Shown: piece after piece, positions 36,056-49,582 of the stretch | How positions within the stretch are numbered: the first letter of the stretch is position 1 | How the letters are laid out: each line of letters opens with the position of its first letter | From: Allium sativum | Lineage: Eukaryota > Streptophyta > Magnoliopsida > Asparagales > Amaryllidaceae | NCBI GenBank assembly: GCA_030737875.1 | Contig: CM060915.1 | Location: forward strand, 572,988,577 to 573,052,576 | Direction of reading: 5' to 3' | Length of the DNA: 64,000 nucleotides | The notes under the pieces: model-generated | Seen by the model: the letters and a program-made list of their open reading frames with translations, nothing else | Told to the model about the DNA's origin: nothing | The model's database searches: none | Made by a program: the position numbers and the translations under genes

Positions 36056-36515
36056 AACACACTGGAACGTGGCTAACCTAACTTCTTGGTTACTTCACCC
36101 GTTCATTCACCCAAAAACGACGAGTGAGAATATAGTGTACACAACGGATTGTTGGTAATGGTCTAATAGGCGGATTTCACATGAGCAGAATGAACTTGGG
36201 GATAAGACTGATGCACAAGCAACTACTATCTATAGTATGCGGTTCAACAAATGACATACCCCATTCCATCTTCCAAAACACATTCAACATATTGAATGAA
36301 ATCTCTAAAATGGTCATGTTGAAAACCCCTATCATGATCGCTTCCGCTCATAATAACAATCTACATAATGTGAGTGAACAAGGCTTTGATCATGACTCCC
36401 TGATATTCAAATCAGTATCACACTTAGGAACTCTTTCTACCTATCGCCTCCTTCCCTCTTCTAAAAACACATTGCATTCGAACGCTTGTAAACAACATAA
36501 AGCAGACATGATTTG
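36056..36515. other. Flank of the old LTR element; open frame of unknown nature
   Basis: A plus-strand frame starts with ATG at 36181 and runs to 36597, 138 codons, with its last 27 codons inside the LTR. The part before the LTR (MSRMNLGIRLMHKQLLSIVC and onward) is not recognised. It may be a fragment of an older coding sequence cut by the LTR element. Confidence 0.35.
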
Positions 36516-36744
36516 TGTAACAACTTCGAAATTTTTCTTTTTTGAAATGCGTGAATATTTAACGTATTTTAAGTACTCGGTAAATGGGTTTCTATAAATT
36601 AGTAACTCCTTTTTAAATTGTTCATTTGAAAACCGAAATATAACTTCTCTGAATTTCAACTTTTATTTGAATAGAAAAATTATTTTTAGTTTTGATAGTT
36701 TAGTATATCTAAGACTTTATTTATAAGAAGTATACCGTTTGGGT
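36516..36744 (+). repeat. 5' LTR of the old element, first piece
   Basis: Matches 55125-55395: shared words include AAATGGG-TT-TATAAATTAG, TAGTAACTC-TTTT, CATTTGAAAAC and TTTAGTATAT-TAAGACTT. Interrupted at AGTATACCGTTTGGGT (36729-36744) by a retroposon-like insert; the LTR resumes at 44283. Confidence 0.7.
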
Positions 36745-39700
36745 CATAAGGGGCTGGGTTCTAGAAACGCCTGTTAATGGCGACAAGGCAAAGCAATTTT
36801 TCTCTGTTCCTTTCGTCTTCACTGTCAATCCGCACTTTTTCCTCCTCACTCATGACGACTCGCCGTTCTTCTACTACTCTTCTCCACCGCCTTGTTTTTT
36901 CCAGCGTGAGAGAATCCACAACCCTACTTTCAGATCTGATCCTCAAAACTCTGTAGCCCTTCGTTCCTTTTGTCCCCGCCCTCCTTGTCACAAAAAATTT
37001 CTTATACTTCTCTTTCCTATCCTCCTCTACTGCGACATCCAGCTTTAACACCGTGACGTTGACTGTGTCGTCTAGTCTCACATCTTCCTTGCTCGACCCT
37101 TTCCTGTAATGTGCACCACTAGGTACCTAGGTGAGTCTGTCCCTAGTCATTGCCTGGTGAAAATTTTTCCACTGTTGTCTGACTTTGATAGGAGGTTTAG
37201 GGTCGGGTTGGTGTTCGATGGGGCTGTTCTATGTTGTTTTCGGCATTGGTGTTCTTGATGGTTCGGCTTGTTGTTTAGAGATTGCATGTTTCCTACATGG
37301 AGTATCCTTGGTTGCAGTGCTCGGCCAAGTATCATGAGATGTCCCGCGACTCTTTCAACCTTCGGTTCTGGTAATCTCAGCTCTTGTCTCTTTTAGTAAC
37401 CATGCATGCTTTAGGATGACTGTTCTATGTCTCTTGAATGGTGAGCAAGTGGAGAGACTGCCCTAATTTTCAGGTGCTGTTGGTTTGGAACGTGTTGGAT
37501 CGTCTTGAGGAATTTGAATGTCATTATACTATGGATTACGTCTTGTAGGTGATTGTGTTGTGATGTTGGCAGTTTGGTCTTTGGTTTTGTTTGGTAGAAG
37601 TGAAGCGTGGGTTTGTTCTCTATTTGGGCTATGAAGTATATGATGTGCCTTGTTTTCTTTGATGCCTGTTTGGGTAACTGAATGAATGAGGAATGCTAGC
37701 TGTGGATGTTGTGCTTGGATGATAATGATGTCATGAAATTTGCTTCTGCTCTTTGGATGCTTGCCCTCTGGCTCTAGGTAGTGGATGTGCCTTATTGACG
37801 TAGCTGCAATTATCCTTTGGTTCCTGTTGGTGTGGTATGCTTTGAGTGAGCTATGAAGTTTTCTGACTTTTGGGTTAGTTATGCTTCCATGGAATGTTGA
37901 TCTGATCACAGTGTTGCTATGTATTTTAGGGCTAGGTCAAGGCAAACTTAATCTGATTTCCACCCCTGCGTGGGTGTGCAATAGTAGTCTACACTACCAA
38001 CTTTAAGAAAATTAGGGACATAAAATTAGAGGCTTAAGAAACGTTTAGCCTTTAATTATACTGCATTTGGGGCAAAACTTAATGTTAGCCTCTACGAATA
38101 AATATAGGGGCAATTAGGAATGCATATACAAATAATTAAAGGCATTAATTGAAATTGGCCCCCTGTTATATCAAGGCCAAAATGAATGCCGTTCACTAAA
38201 TTTTTGGCACACCTGGCGGTAAATTTTGAGATACCCACTAGAAAAGGACTTCAGACCTTTTTTTCATCTTCCCTCAATTTCATCTTCTAACAAGTTAATA
38301 TATCGTCAGACAAAAAAAATAGGTCAGAAGAAAAATCCCAGTTAAAGAAGTATCTTGCTTGATCCAATCGAAAAGTCTCCTTAATCGAACGTCCTGGTAA
38401 GTATTTATACGAAATCCTATTTTGAATACTGTTTTGAACCCTAATCACAAGTTGTTGTTTTTATTGGTAATCTACTATCTAATCAAATTAGATGTTAATC
38501 TTCTGTTTATTTGACCTTGCTTTATTATCTATTCATATTCTTTGCGGAGCTGAAGAAGAAAACATCTTGGATTAAACAATAAACGCCCAATTTCCTATAA
38601 TTTAGTTGTCATATTTATAATTTTCTTCCTGGTTAACAAAATGCTTCAGTTGGTCATTTGTATTATCTTTTTTTCCTTCAGTTTATGCTGTAGAATTTCA
38701 ATTCAAAACTACTTGCACGTAAGTAGTATGTTTTAATGTCTAAAAAAGTGTATAACTGTGTTTTTCAATACAGTACATTATTTTTAACTTAAGCAGCTAA
38801 AAATGAAATAAAAAGTTGATGAAATTTGTTGTGGATTGTTATTGACTTAATACATTGTATAACTTATTAACTAAACCTGTAGCATAGTAGATGGATGTGT
38901 GATAAAATAAGGTGTTTCTTTTACATACCTTTGCTGGTTGGAATTTTTTATTGCTGTTCTTTTTTTTTTTTTTTGAATGTTGCACAAATCCAATGTTTGA
39001 TGTCGATAATATTTTGTACTCTGATTCAGTTAGCCTGCTTCATGTAAATGAACCACATCAGTTTGAATACATGAAACACTTTATAATTGACAGGATCAAT
39101 ATGGTAGAGAGGAAAATAATTTCATGAATAAAACCAATGAGTGACATTATTTACTTATAGAATCTTACATGTTTAACATCATTTTTGCAAACTACTTCTA
39201 ATGGAGAGGATTTCTCTCTGACATTTTAATATCCTTTTGTGATGGCTAATTGTGATATGAGTATATCAAATATTGGAAAGATAAATAAATAACGAGATTT
39301 ACAGGATGTTGCATACATCATTATGCATGTTATGATAAGAGTAACTTGCATGTTATTGTTATTGAGTGATGCATAAATATATATATCAGCTTGTTATCTA
39401 TTACTTGAAATAGAAAACAAGAACTAATCGTCGCTTTCGTGGACGCCCAGCAAAGTAATTTCAAAATGCTTTATAGCAGTAGATTTCTTTCTTTTGTTTC
39501 CTTCACGCCATCTGCTCAACCTCACTCCTCATTCAATTTGTTAGTCGGTTACTATATCTTCACCGAATCTATATTTTACTTTTTTCGTCTCTCTTCTTCC
39601 TTCAAATTTCGACCTTTGCTTCTTGATAACAAAAATTCCTCTAACCCTTATGCTTTATCATCTACCAGTTGTCTTTATTTCTTCTTCCATTTCCATTATT

Positions 39701-42700
39701 TGTTGGTGATTTCCATTTAACCTACTAATCCCTACCTACTATTTTCATTACCATGACAAACATCTATACCCAACGGTGCAAAGCAGAAAGAGCATGTATT
39801 CGATTTAGGTTAACATTTCAAAATCCATGGTCAACAATGCAGTATGAGTAAGGTAATCAATAGAGTTAACTTCAAAATCCCTGTTTTGATCTATTTTCTG
39901 TTTCGATTTTGTGCTTAAAAGGGTTTTCTGTTTAATTTTATGATAAATTCCTTTTCTTTCCATCATCCGTTCACTATTGCCAAAAGAATCTTAGGCTGGA
40001 CGTAATTTTTAATGGACTGTTTTGTCAATGTGCTTTAATTGTTTTCCCTTTCTTCTCTGTCTAATTCTGCCCTCCTTTGTGATATTTCATACATTTCTTC
40101 CAAAATCATTTTTGTCTAATTATTTATTTATCATTAATGAAATTATGAGTACACTATGATTAGTGACTCCCACTGAGACATTGTTTTGAGGTAGATGAAA
40201 CAAAATATTTTTACGTTTGTTTGAGTATTTTTTGTATTTTTACATTTTCTTAACCTAAATTGTTTGTGCAATTTGTACTAACACTTATTTAAAGGTTGCA
40301 AGCAACAAATTAGAAATACACCGATTACTGCCTGAAGTAGGAACTTTCTTTATCCTAAGCTGCAACATTACTGTACTTACATTTCAAAACTAGAATATTT
40401 GGTTCTTGCTCGTTTTTTTTTTAACTCCACTACCCTAATTCAACGTGTCGATGGATCATTTACTGCAGATTTGGTGCACCGATCAATACCGATGGGCATA
40501 TTATCCCTAGCATCAACTGCTTGTTATACTTGGTTTGTTTCAGTTTTCGTTTGTTCACCAATCTTTCAGATTATATTTTTATGGCCAATTTATTGATGTA
40601 GGTCGAGTCAGTAGCATATGCTTTGCAATCATGTAATTGGAAGTATTGTTACGCATTGTTATTGTTTTCATGTAAAGTAGCGACGCTGAATCGTACATCG
40701 TGTTTTTCACATGTGCGTGAATATTAGCAAAGGGCAATGAATGAATTTTTAAACCTTTGAATGGTAAGATCACAAGATGTACATTTGTTTTATTCTTCAA
40801 ATGCTGGGGTAGGCACGTGCATACTCCATTTGCAGATAGGCTCCGCCCTAACTACACCTCCAGACTTTATGATTGTATAATGGAATCGTTGGTAAATATG
40901 ACAATAAATATCTGTATAATTTGTTAATTTAAATAAAATAATGTATGTCAACTCCAATATTATATTGTTCATATATACACACACGCACACACTCACTCTC
41001 TAACTGGAACCTATCCATACAAGAGTATAGCAAACGTATCTTTACAATGATAAATGTCTATGAAACGAATAAGGAACTTGAAAAATATCTTTCAAATAAC
41101 ATCTGAATACTATACAATTTAAGATAGCACCTGATTTTCTTTTATATTGCATACATTATGGCCCTACCGATCGTTGTCCTTAAAACATTTTGCTGACATA
41201 TTATTTTCCATGGCTAACATCTACATATGGGTAGCACCATAGCAAGTGAATTTGTGATGTTGCCTTTCAAATTTACAGATGAATTCCTTTTATACTTTTA
41301 GTTTTTGATTTTGTAAATGAGGGCCTTTATGCATTTTCAGTTATTTAGAAATGATTATCATAAGCACGTTCAGGTGATTTGATGATCATGCATTCTCTTG
41401 GAGAGGACATGCCTTCTTCAATACATCATCCTTTCAGGTTTTTGTCCTTCGGCTACATATGTATAGTTCTCTACTTGATCATATCCATATTTCTTTCCTT
41501 CCCATTTTTATGTTTTTTACACTTTATTCTTCTTACCTACTGTTTGTATCCATAGGTTGTACATGAACTGTTAACTCAATAACGTTTGTTCGACTAGTGA
41601 ATGCTAATCAAAGCTGATATTTTGTACCATCATATATAATATAATTTTGCACCTCATTTGATTACTCTTTATAGCTTAACCTATGAGAACTGTTATTTGG
41701 GTGACTCGTTAATCATACAAGTAGCATGGAAGTGATCTTTTTAAATATTATTTGTTGTTTATTTCTGTGAAATATTGTAACTGTGGTTTGCCACTTAAAT
41801 ATTGTATTTTTAATGTAATAAATATCATTCCTTTATAGACCTCTTTGAAATGATTTCTAACTACCAGCTTTGAGGTGCATTAAAGTTTACAAAGGCTACC
41901 TTCAAGTCAAATTTAAGCACACATGTGGTAAATATTATATTCCTATGTTATGTTTTGTAAAGATTGTATTCTTATCTATCAAATATAAGCTCACACATAT
42001 TTTGAATAATGGATTACTGAAATAATTACATTCCTTTCAAGATATAGCTACATTGGAGTAGACAGTTAGAATCAGTACACATTCTAAGAACTGAAATGTG
42101 TGTGCGATTAGTTGAAAATACAAGCTTTTAAATGTTGTTAATAACTTATGTTTTCCCCCCATTTCACTAGATAAGAATACAGACCTCGGTGATAATTATG
42201 CAGGAGAAAAATTGCAAAATGCAAGAGGACAGGAAAGGTTACTATGTTTGATTATTCTTGACATACATGCTGCCATTTTCTATCATAATGCTGTAAAAAT
42301 CATATATTTCTCAGACATTGTGCAATTACCGGGTGAACCTTATACAGGCACGTCTTCAAAACTCATGACTTATTTCTTTTTATATTATTTTAGCACAAAG
42401 TTTTATGACATATGTTCTGTTATCCGAACGACGACGTGGGTTTGCTAACGGACAAGTCATATGCTGACATTATAAATTTCTTTCCTCTTCATTCAAAGGA
42501 GGTATTAATATCCTGTAATTATTATCTACTATTTTGTTCGTATGAAATATATTTTATCCAAGTGTGGGTGACAATGTGCGATTAACGAATAACTTTCACC
42601 ATTTACAGTCTTATCACATTGACCGTCGCATGTATCTATCGTGCCGCTTTACCATTTATTAATCAATAACACAACTAAATGTTCATGTTTCAGTTTACTG

Positions 42701-44266
42701 TAACAATGTCCATATCCGAGTTAACTGATGGTGTCAGGGGACATGTTGCAAACAATGTGGCTAAGCTTGAGAACAATGAAGGCTTTGTGCTCTTATAATA
42801 TGCACGCTTTCTCGATATGAAATTGGAACCTTAGAAACAATGAATAAAGTTAATAATTTCTTCACTACAAACAAGATAACAGTATGACTATGAAGCCTGA
42901 TAGGACACATGTTTTTTCCCCATTGCTGCTACTACAATTTTGTGGTTAAGATGCTGCTTATTTCATTTTTGGTTATGAAGTACGAAACAGTTATGTACCA
43001 TACTACTGCATCACTATTATATTCTTTCATTTATGGATGTTTTCTGACTTTTGTTGTCCTCTTGCATCTGCTTAGTTAGATGAGCCATCGATAACACTTA
43101 CTTCACACCATAATCTGCTCATGTGCGAAGCACGTATCCCAATCTAGTTTTTGAGTATTTGGGTGCTTATATGGAAAAGCAGGGAAACAATGAAGGAAAA
43201 GAAAAGCAGGGGAAGAATGAAGCTGAAATATAACTAACTTATGGAAGCTGAGATGATGCAACCACATATACTTATATGGAACATGCTGGCCTTACTGCAA
43301 GTAGAGAAAAGCGGGAGCATAAAACCGCAAAATCTGATGTGATGGTTTAGATTCTATTTATTCTGTAGGCTAAGCATTTGCAAAATTTTGCCAAAAAATC
43401 TGTAAAGCATGGTTATGTTGATACATTTGCATATAAATCAACATAATTTGACTGTGCGAGTTGAGTTGAGTCCAATATTAGTGTAAATTGTAACTGCAAT
43501 GATTAACAGGAGATATACATAATAGTTATCAATCAAATTTCTGTTTATGTAATGTCTGTAACATGTCTAGTGCCAATATGCAAGTTTTTTGTTGTTGTAA
43601 TGATAAAGTACTTCATCTGGTTAAATTTGGTGTGTTCTTATTTGTCTTGTAGCACCTAATGTGTTTAGATTTTAGATTGGCATATTCATGTATCAATGTA
43701 TTATTATAGTATGCAGATTTTATTTTTGAATTAAATTCATTTGAGGCAGATAATAGTGTCATTGTTACTTCAGTTTAAATCCATCTGTCCTACGTGGCAC
43801 ACATATTATTAGGGGCATTTACTGGAACAAATATGCCCTTATATATTATCAGAGACTCTACATTCAAGGGCATTTCTTCTATTGCCTCTCTTTCTTTTGG
43901 AGGCCCTTTTATTTAATTATTTGCCTTTATTGTTAACAATAGAGGCATTTGGATATGTCTCTACTATTCTTATTTTTAGTAGTGCTAGTCACTTTGACTA
44001 GTTCCTGTAATTTTAGCTAGACTATTAGCAGTGGTTGTTCCATTTTAAAAACGTAAGGCGGACCAGCTCTCTGAAACTGTTTTTCATTATTAAGAAAAGG
44101 TAACAAAGATAAAATACGAGCTTGTTTTATAGCAATAGTCCACCTTAAAAACCGATCTTATAGTAAGTTGATAAATTGTCAATCTTCTGTAATATTGTAA
44201 TTATTATTTGTTATAATAACAAGTGTCTGCGGTCACTTTAAAAAATAATTGGCTCTGCCAAAAAAT
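36745..44266 (+). mobile_element. Retroposon-like insertion (about 1.5 kb without the CACTA inside it)
   Basis: Flanked by 16-bp direct repeats AGTATACCGTTTGGGT (36729-36744) and AGTATACTATTTGGGT (44267-44282), 14 of 16 identical. The homologous LTR at 55380-55395 has the site once. A long duplication and an A-run (CCAAAAAAT) at the right end fit LINE-type target-primed insertion in plus orientation. The left part begins near an ATG at 36778 with a Ser/Thr-rich frame of about 60 codons (MATRQSNFSLFLSSSLS) that looks like the start of a gene. The frame is then broken throughout to 37900. No LINE protein motif was seen. Confidence 0.55.
37992..43984. mobile_element. CACTA transposon, about 6.0 kb, non-autonomous or decayed
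   Basis: Begins CACTACCAACTTTAAGAA and ends TTCTTATTTTTAGTAGTG, whose complement is CACTACTAAAAATAAGAA. The 3-bp target duplication CTA is present on both sides (37989-37991 and 43985-43987). Subterminal zones (38030-38210 and 43800-43960) repeat AAAGGCATT, AGGGGCA and GAGGC in both orientations. No TNPD-like transposase was found. The interior has exon-like pieces: a donor-like CCTGGTAAGT near 38396, and an open stretch near 42418-42503 reading YPNDDVGLLTDKSYADIINF before GAG-GTATTA. These may be captured gene parts or remnants of its own genes. Confidence 0.85.
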
Positions 44267-44282
44267 AGTATACTATTTGGGT

Positions 44283-46945
44283 GAAAATAAGAATTAGTAT
44301 TTCTAATGTTATTTAACAATAAAATGAAGACATTTTATTTAAATAGATTTCAAAAAAATAAAGTATATAAGCATGGTATATATATATATATGCTTTAAAC
44401 CTTATTTTAAGTTAAGGAGTTAAAATGTAACATTTTTTTTTACAAATATGATTTAAATTAGAGTAAGAGAATGATGTTTTGTATACATGTTGTGCACAAA
44501 TCCACGTTATAACTTACCTTAATCTAGTTTTATTGAGCATACTTAAGATGTATTTATTTTCATAAGTAAGGTTTCAAAAGTAAAGAAAAAAATTCATTAA
44601 AAAGAAATTATTGTAGAATAAGGATATGTTTAAGTGTAAATGTATGATTAACATTCATGTTTTATATTTAACTTATTATGGTTGACTATGTACTTAGGAA
44701 TGTATTATATTATATTAACAAGCGAACTTTGAAAAGTAAAGCTTAAATAAATAGAATAAGAACGTAAGAATTATTACAATAGTATTAACTATAATAATGT
44801 AATAAGATATTTTTTTTTAGAAGTATGCATGACTTGATGGAAAATAATTCAAAACGATGTGTATTCATAAAATAGGCCTAAGCACAAAAATTTCAAAATT
44901 TTACAACATAATTGTACTTAAACCGGGTTTTCATATTATAATATTAAACATGATGATTGCATTAGTACGTTGATTAGATTTTGATGTTAAATTGCATTAA
45001 AGTCATGTTCGAAGATGTGATGTAAGGTTCGAAAAATATAATTAAGGGTAATTTGGACTTTAACACTTCCTTTCTCATTTTATAAAAGTAAAATTTTTGT
45101 GTGCATCTAATCTTTGGTGTTCTTTCTCAAAGTCTTCTTGCAAACTCAATTTATTTCTTTTCATCTTCGTTTACATCTCTTAAATAAAGAAAATAAAAAT
45201 GAAAGAAAGCAATCAAATCAGCAAAACCAAAGCAAGCTAAAGACACAAGCTTTTCAACGTTTCATAAAAGTGCTAACTTGTAAATGTGAGAAACTCAAAT
45301 GATCTTAAATTTGTGAGGCATGCAGGTTTAACATTCAATTAATATGAACCAGGTTTTGTTTTCATGTGTGTTCATGATTGAACTTTAAAAGTATGTTGAG
45401 AGAATTTGCATATCTAAAGTGAGGATGAACTGAAAATTTTAAGGTTATTTAAATAAGGCTAGCTATTAGACATGTATTTTGTTAAGTACAAGATTTACTT
45501 CTTAATCTTCAAAATTTATAACCTACGGTAAGTGTAAATATATGATTTTAAAATGTGAATCACATGTCTATTTATATGCTTGCAAGTTTTAATTTGTGAA
45601 TTGGTCATTGTGTGGAAGGGAGATTGGAAGTCAAATAGCGGAACATTGAAAATGGAAGCAAAAGTTAACTCGTTATCTATATAGAAACTTATGTATCATA
45701 ACCTTAAAAATCAATAAATTCACATATCCTGCTAAATTTAGTGAAAACGATCAACTACCTAGTTATGTAAAAATCTATGTAGTTTATTTTAAAAATAGTA
45801 TCGTGATTTTTGGTCGTATATATGGTGAGATATTGCCAGATATCAATAAGGAGGTTAGTTTTGATCATTAATCAACCATTGATTTATTGAGTTTGAAATG
45901 CACAACCTTGTTAATGGTTCAAAATGGTGAATTTTGTTGGTGTCGCAAAGATTTTTAATCGCGTGGATAGAAGGAATTTCGCAGTTGTACTATTTAGGGA
46001 TTTCATGAAAATCCGACGAAGGGGTTTTTGAAGGGTGAAATGGTCGATGGTAGAGCAAGCTTGAGCCATGGGAAAGATGATGGAGAAGGCCGCCGTAACT
46101 CTGGTTGTATGAGGTGGAGTGTCGAGCGTGTTTTAGGATTTAGTTCATGTTTTAGATTTTCAAGTTTTAGGTAGTTCGTGTGGCTTGTGAGGTCTGCCGA
46201 AAGTGAAGGTGTCAGTTCCTATGTGTACTTTGGCGTGTGGAGAGATGGGCGATTAGATATCAAGTCGAAGATCAGTCAGAGGTGGAAATGAGAGGTAGTT
46301 TCATGGACTGGTGTTTTATGAGTAAATATAGGTTCATCAACTTGGAAAGTCAAAAGAGGGAGCTGGGTGAAATGTAAGTGTTGCATTGGTCGATGGTGAT
46401 CATTAGAGGATGATCAACGTGTGGGTGGCGCAATGGGATCTGATGTGGTGGTTGATGCATGCACGTGAACATATACATGCACAAATATGGTGATGGACAG
46501 CTTGTTTGGTCTGAAATAAAAGAGAAGGAGGATTGTGATCGTTGGGTTTGTGCATGTGTTATTAGGCCCCGATCCAATACTAAATAAATAAATAAATAAA
46601 ATTGAAGAAATTTTTTTTCTTCAATGAACAAATATAAGTATTTATATAAAAGTTGATGTTGAAGTGGAAAGCGAGAATAGTTGAGTGCATTTATGGGTGA
46701 TAAGTTGTCATAACTATCAAGATTTGATTTGTAAGTTATACTCTTATGTGTTTATATAAAATCTTAGTTTTCTTTATTACAAATATTGTTGTATATTATA
46801 TATCATTCGTTCCATTGTGAGATTCTTTTCTATTTTTCTTTCTTTTTGCCAAACTATCCGACTTTTCGTCACTTGTTTATTCGGTATGTGACACGATGGA
46901 TGTATTATGTTGATTTTGTAAGGGTTGAAAGGTCAGTTCGTTACA
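44283..46945 (+). repeat. 5' LTR of the old element, main piece
   Basis: Aligns along 55391 to about 61010 after removing five inserts from the latter. Ends GTCAGTTCGTTACA. The last 150 bases resemble the end of the giant LTR (for example ATTCGTTCC-TGTGAG and the terminal GGTC-GTT-CA). Confidence 0.72.
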
Positions 46946-46946
46946 A

Positions 46947-46959
46947 TGGGTATTATAGC
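46947..46959 (+). promoter_or_regulatory. Degenerate primer binding site of the old element
   Basis: TGGGTATTATAGC follows the LTR end at the usual distance and differs from TGGTATCAGAGC by three changes. Confidence 0.6.
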
Positions 46960-47780
46960 TTTTTTGAGCGAGCACCTAGGTTTTGATGGGATGAACTCTT
47001 GAGAGTTAAAGTTAGTAATATCCTAAAATAAGTTGAGTATATTATGAGGGTGTATTTGTTATATTCTTATATAATGGATTTTAAAATATTTGTACTAAGA
47101 CTGTGAATATTTAAAAAAAAGAAACAATTTCTAATGTAAATGATTACAAGAAATTATAATATGCAAGTAAGAAAGTAAGTTTGAGATTGTTCTTTACGAA
47201 TGTACATCTATTGTGGTGTACCAGGTAACTCTTTTATATTTAACACTCTTCCTTGAGGTGTACGAACTCAGAGTCTGTATCTTTGTGGAAATCAATTAGT
47301 ACGTATATTCTGAAAATTGGCAATGTGGCATTTTAGGAGGAACTTAAAACCTAAAAGAAGTTGTATGCCTTATTAGCAAAATTCCAACTAACCAAGATTT
47401 TAATGGTATGTTAGGAGTTTATTAGATTCTTAACCCAAGTCTTAATAGATGACATGTAATATTTGTTGTAATATAAGTTGGACTTTGTTCTTTCCTAGAT
47501 TCTAGGGAATTGTTGATGAGTCGTAATTAATGATATTTTGAAAGACCATTTATAAGTGTAAACTAAAGTAGTCTTTGAACTTATTAGTTGTTGAAGTCCT
47601 TTGATGTTGTAAGTACATGAGTTGGAAAAATATGACCATATATGAAACCATTATTTATATTGATTCGAGTGTGGATTGGTAATTAATTGAAATGAAAATG
47701 TGGAATTATTTGAAGGAATATTGTGTAGTAGTTATAAATGAAATTTACTTCGTATAAAGTAAGAAACTCTTGGTAATGTT
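46960..47780 (+). other. Interior leader of the old element
   Basis: The first 130 bases (GAGAGTTAAAGTTAGTAATA and onward) align with the leader of the young element at about 25735-25850. No gag frame. Near 47230-47340 there is weak similarity to the region 24490-24640 of the giant LTR. Confidence 0.5.
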
Positions 47781-47784
47781 TCGT

Positions 47785-48070
47785 GAACATACCTAAGTCG
47801 GTGAGATAGGTATTTGAATATATTTCCAATGTATTGAAACATATGCATATACTTAGGTTGGTGAGATATGTGTGTGTGTGTGTATACATACACATTTGTA
47901 CTAGAAAGTATACATTGAGAATATGCCTAGGTCGGTGTGATAGATATGATTTATTTTCTACACATGGAAAATATTATGCTTTATGCATATACTTATGTCG
48001 GCGAGATAAGTATATGCATAATTATTTCAAAGTACTAAAATAATGTTTTATGAATATACTTATATTATTA
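47785..48070. repeat. Hairpin repeats in the interior of the old element
   Basis: About four units of 65-80 bases share the core CTTAGGTCGGTGAGATA. The first folds as ATACCT … AGGTAT (around 47790-47813) and the fourth as ATACTTA … TAAGTAT (47989-48013), the same stem with paired changes. A TG/CA microsatellite interrupts the second unit. Confidence 0.68.
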
Positions 48071-48479
48071 AGTTAAAATAATTCCACCTGATGGATCGCC
48101 CAGTAAATTCTTAATCAGAAAGTCGAGTATGTGTGTCATCCGACGATGATGATTCGATATCTTTAGACGTTGGAGCAAGTATATATTATTTTACATTTAT
48201 CTTTACGTAGTATCTTACATAAGAATTTAATGGACATGTACTTGTGTGCACATCTTATATTTTTTTGGTTTATTTGTTCCTTTTTGTGTGTATGGAAGGA
48301 TGTTCTATATGCTACGGTACAAACTACCGGTGTTGCAGATGTACTACACTTCAGGTGATTCTTCTTTGGGTTTGCATTTTTAATGACTATCAATTTTCCA
48401 CTCCTATGTATAGTTAATTTCATTTAAACGGCTATGATCATAGCAAAACCAGTTTATGTGTATTCATTCATTTTTGAGA

Positions 48480-48665
48480 CATATACTGATCGACTACACA
48501 AACACATGGACGACACTCAACTAGTCGCGACTAGTCGTCGACTAGTCTACTAATCGAGATCAAACCACCGAAATGAAGTCTCAACTTGCTTTTTGTATGA
48601 ATTTAGGCCGCATGGGTAGAAATTAGTCGACTAATCGACTAGTCGATTCGACTAAGTTGTTACTG
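48480..48665. repeat. Cluster of CGACTAGT palindromes
   Basis: Two groups (48519-48560 and 48628-48655) repeat CGACTAGTCG and GTCGACTA in both orientations, with ACACAAACACACTGATC words on both sides (48495, 48688, 48720). It may be a MITE or the end of a DNA transposon; no target duplication was found. Confidence 0.5.
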
Positions 48666-49273
48666 GTTCTTAGTGAAGTACTTGTACACAAACACACTGA
48701 TCCACTACCGTTAAATTACACAAACACACTGATCGACACGATATGCCCTTCACTGTATTAACATTCAATGGCGCATTCTGAAAATACTTTGAATACAGAT
48801 CTTGTAAAGAAGAGGCATTATATTTCATATTTTGGACTAATTCTACAACATGATAAATCATTGGAAAACAAAACTCAATTAGTTTCATTTTATATCTGTA
48901 TTAACATACACTTACCTCTATATTCTTGTTTGCATCTCAATCACAGTGAGTTACAATGTCGATCTACTGTCCAGTGAAGTATTTGTAACTTGTTTCTTGT
49001 ATTTTATAGGCAGTCCTGTTGGAGGTTATGGTGCTTTTGTGCTGCTGATATATTTTGGTAGATGGACGATTCAGTTTTGCTGCCAAATGAAACTTGAACT
49101 CCAGGCTAGCTATCGCACTCAATCTTCTCGACCTCGACTGGAGTTTTATCAGGCTGATATGTTTTTATCTTTTTTTTTTGTTAGTTCGTAATGTGATGAA
49201 AATCTTTGACAGTTTCCTTTTATTATATATGTTTGTATGTACATCGTGTTATGACAAACCTTGTAATGCTATA

Positions 49274-49306
<33 letters not shown>

Positions 49307-49308
49307 TA
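48666..49308. other. Interior sequence of uncertain origin left of the LINE
   Basis: Contains an acceptor-like TTTTATAG before GCAGTCCTGTTGGAGGTTAT (49010-49030) and a GC-balanced stretch to 49160 that looks like an exon end. No protein identified. Ends in a TG/TA microsatellite. Confidence 0.35.
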
Positions 49309-49582
49309 TTTTTTTTGAAAATTGGTTCACTTTATTACTAAAAACCAATTACAAACCTCCTTTATAAGCCTCGTTAAAACCTTGCAATCCCCCTAGTGGG
49401 TACCTTACAAGGAAAAAGAGTACTTATAAATTTGGTGATTACATCAAACTATTAAAAGAAATACAACAAAAGATAGAGAAAAACAGAAAACAAAACAAAA
49501 ACTTAAAACTCTAAAACCTTCTTCACCGGCCCAATAGCCCAGAGCCCATCACCGACTAAGAATAGTCAAAGCCACTTCAAAC

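Noticed and set aside
49094..49318. Small frames ending in a run of YIYIYI
   Set aside because: Produced by the TA/TG microsatellite.
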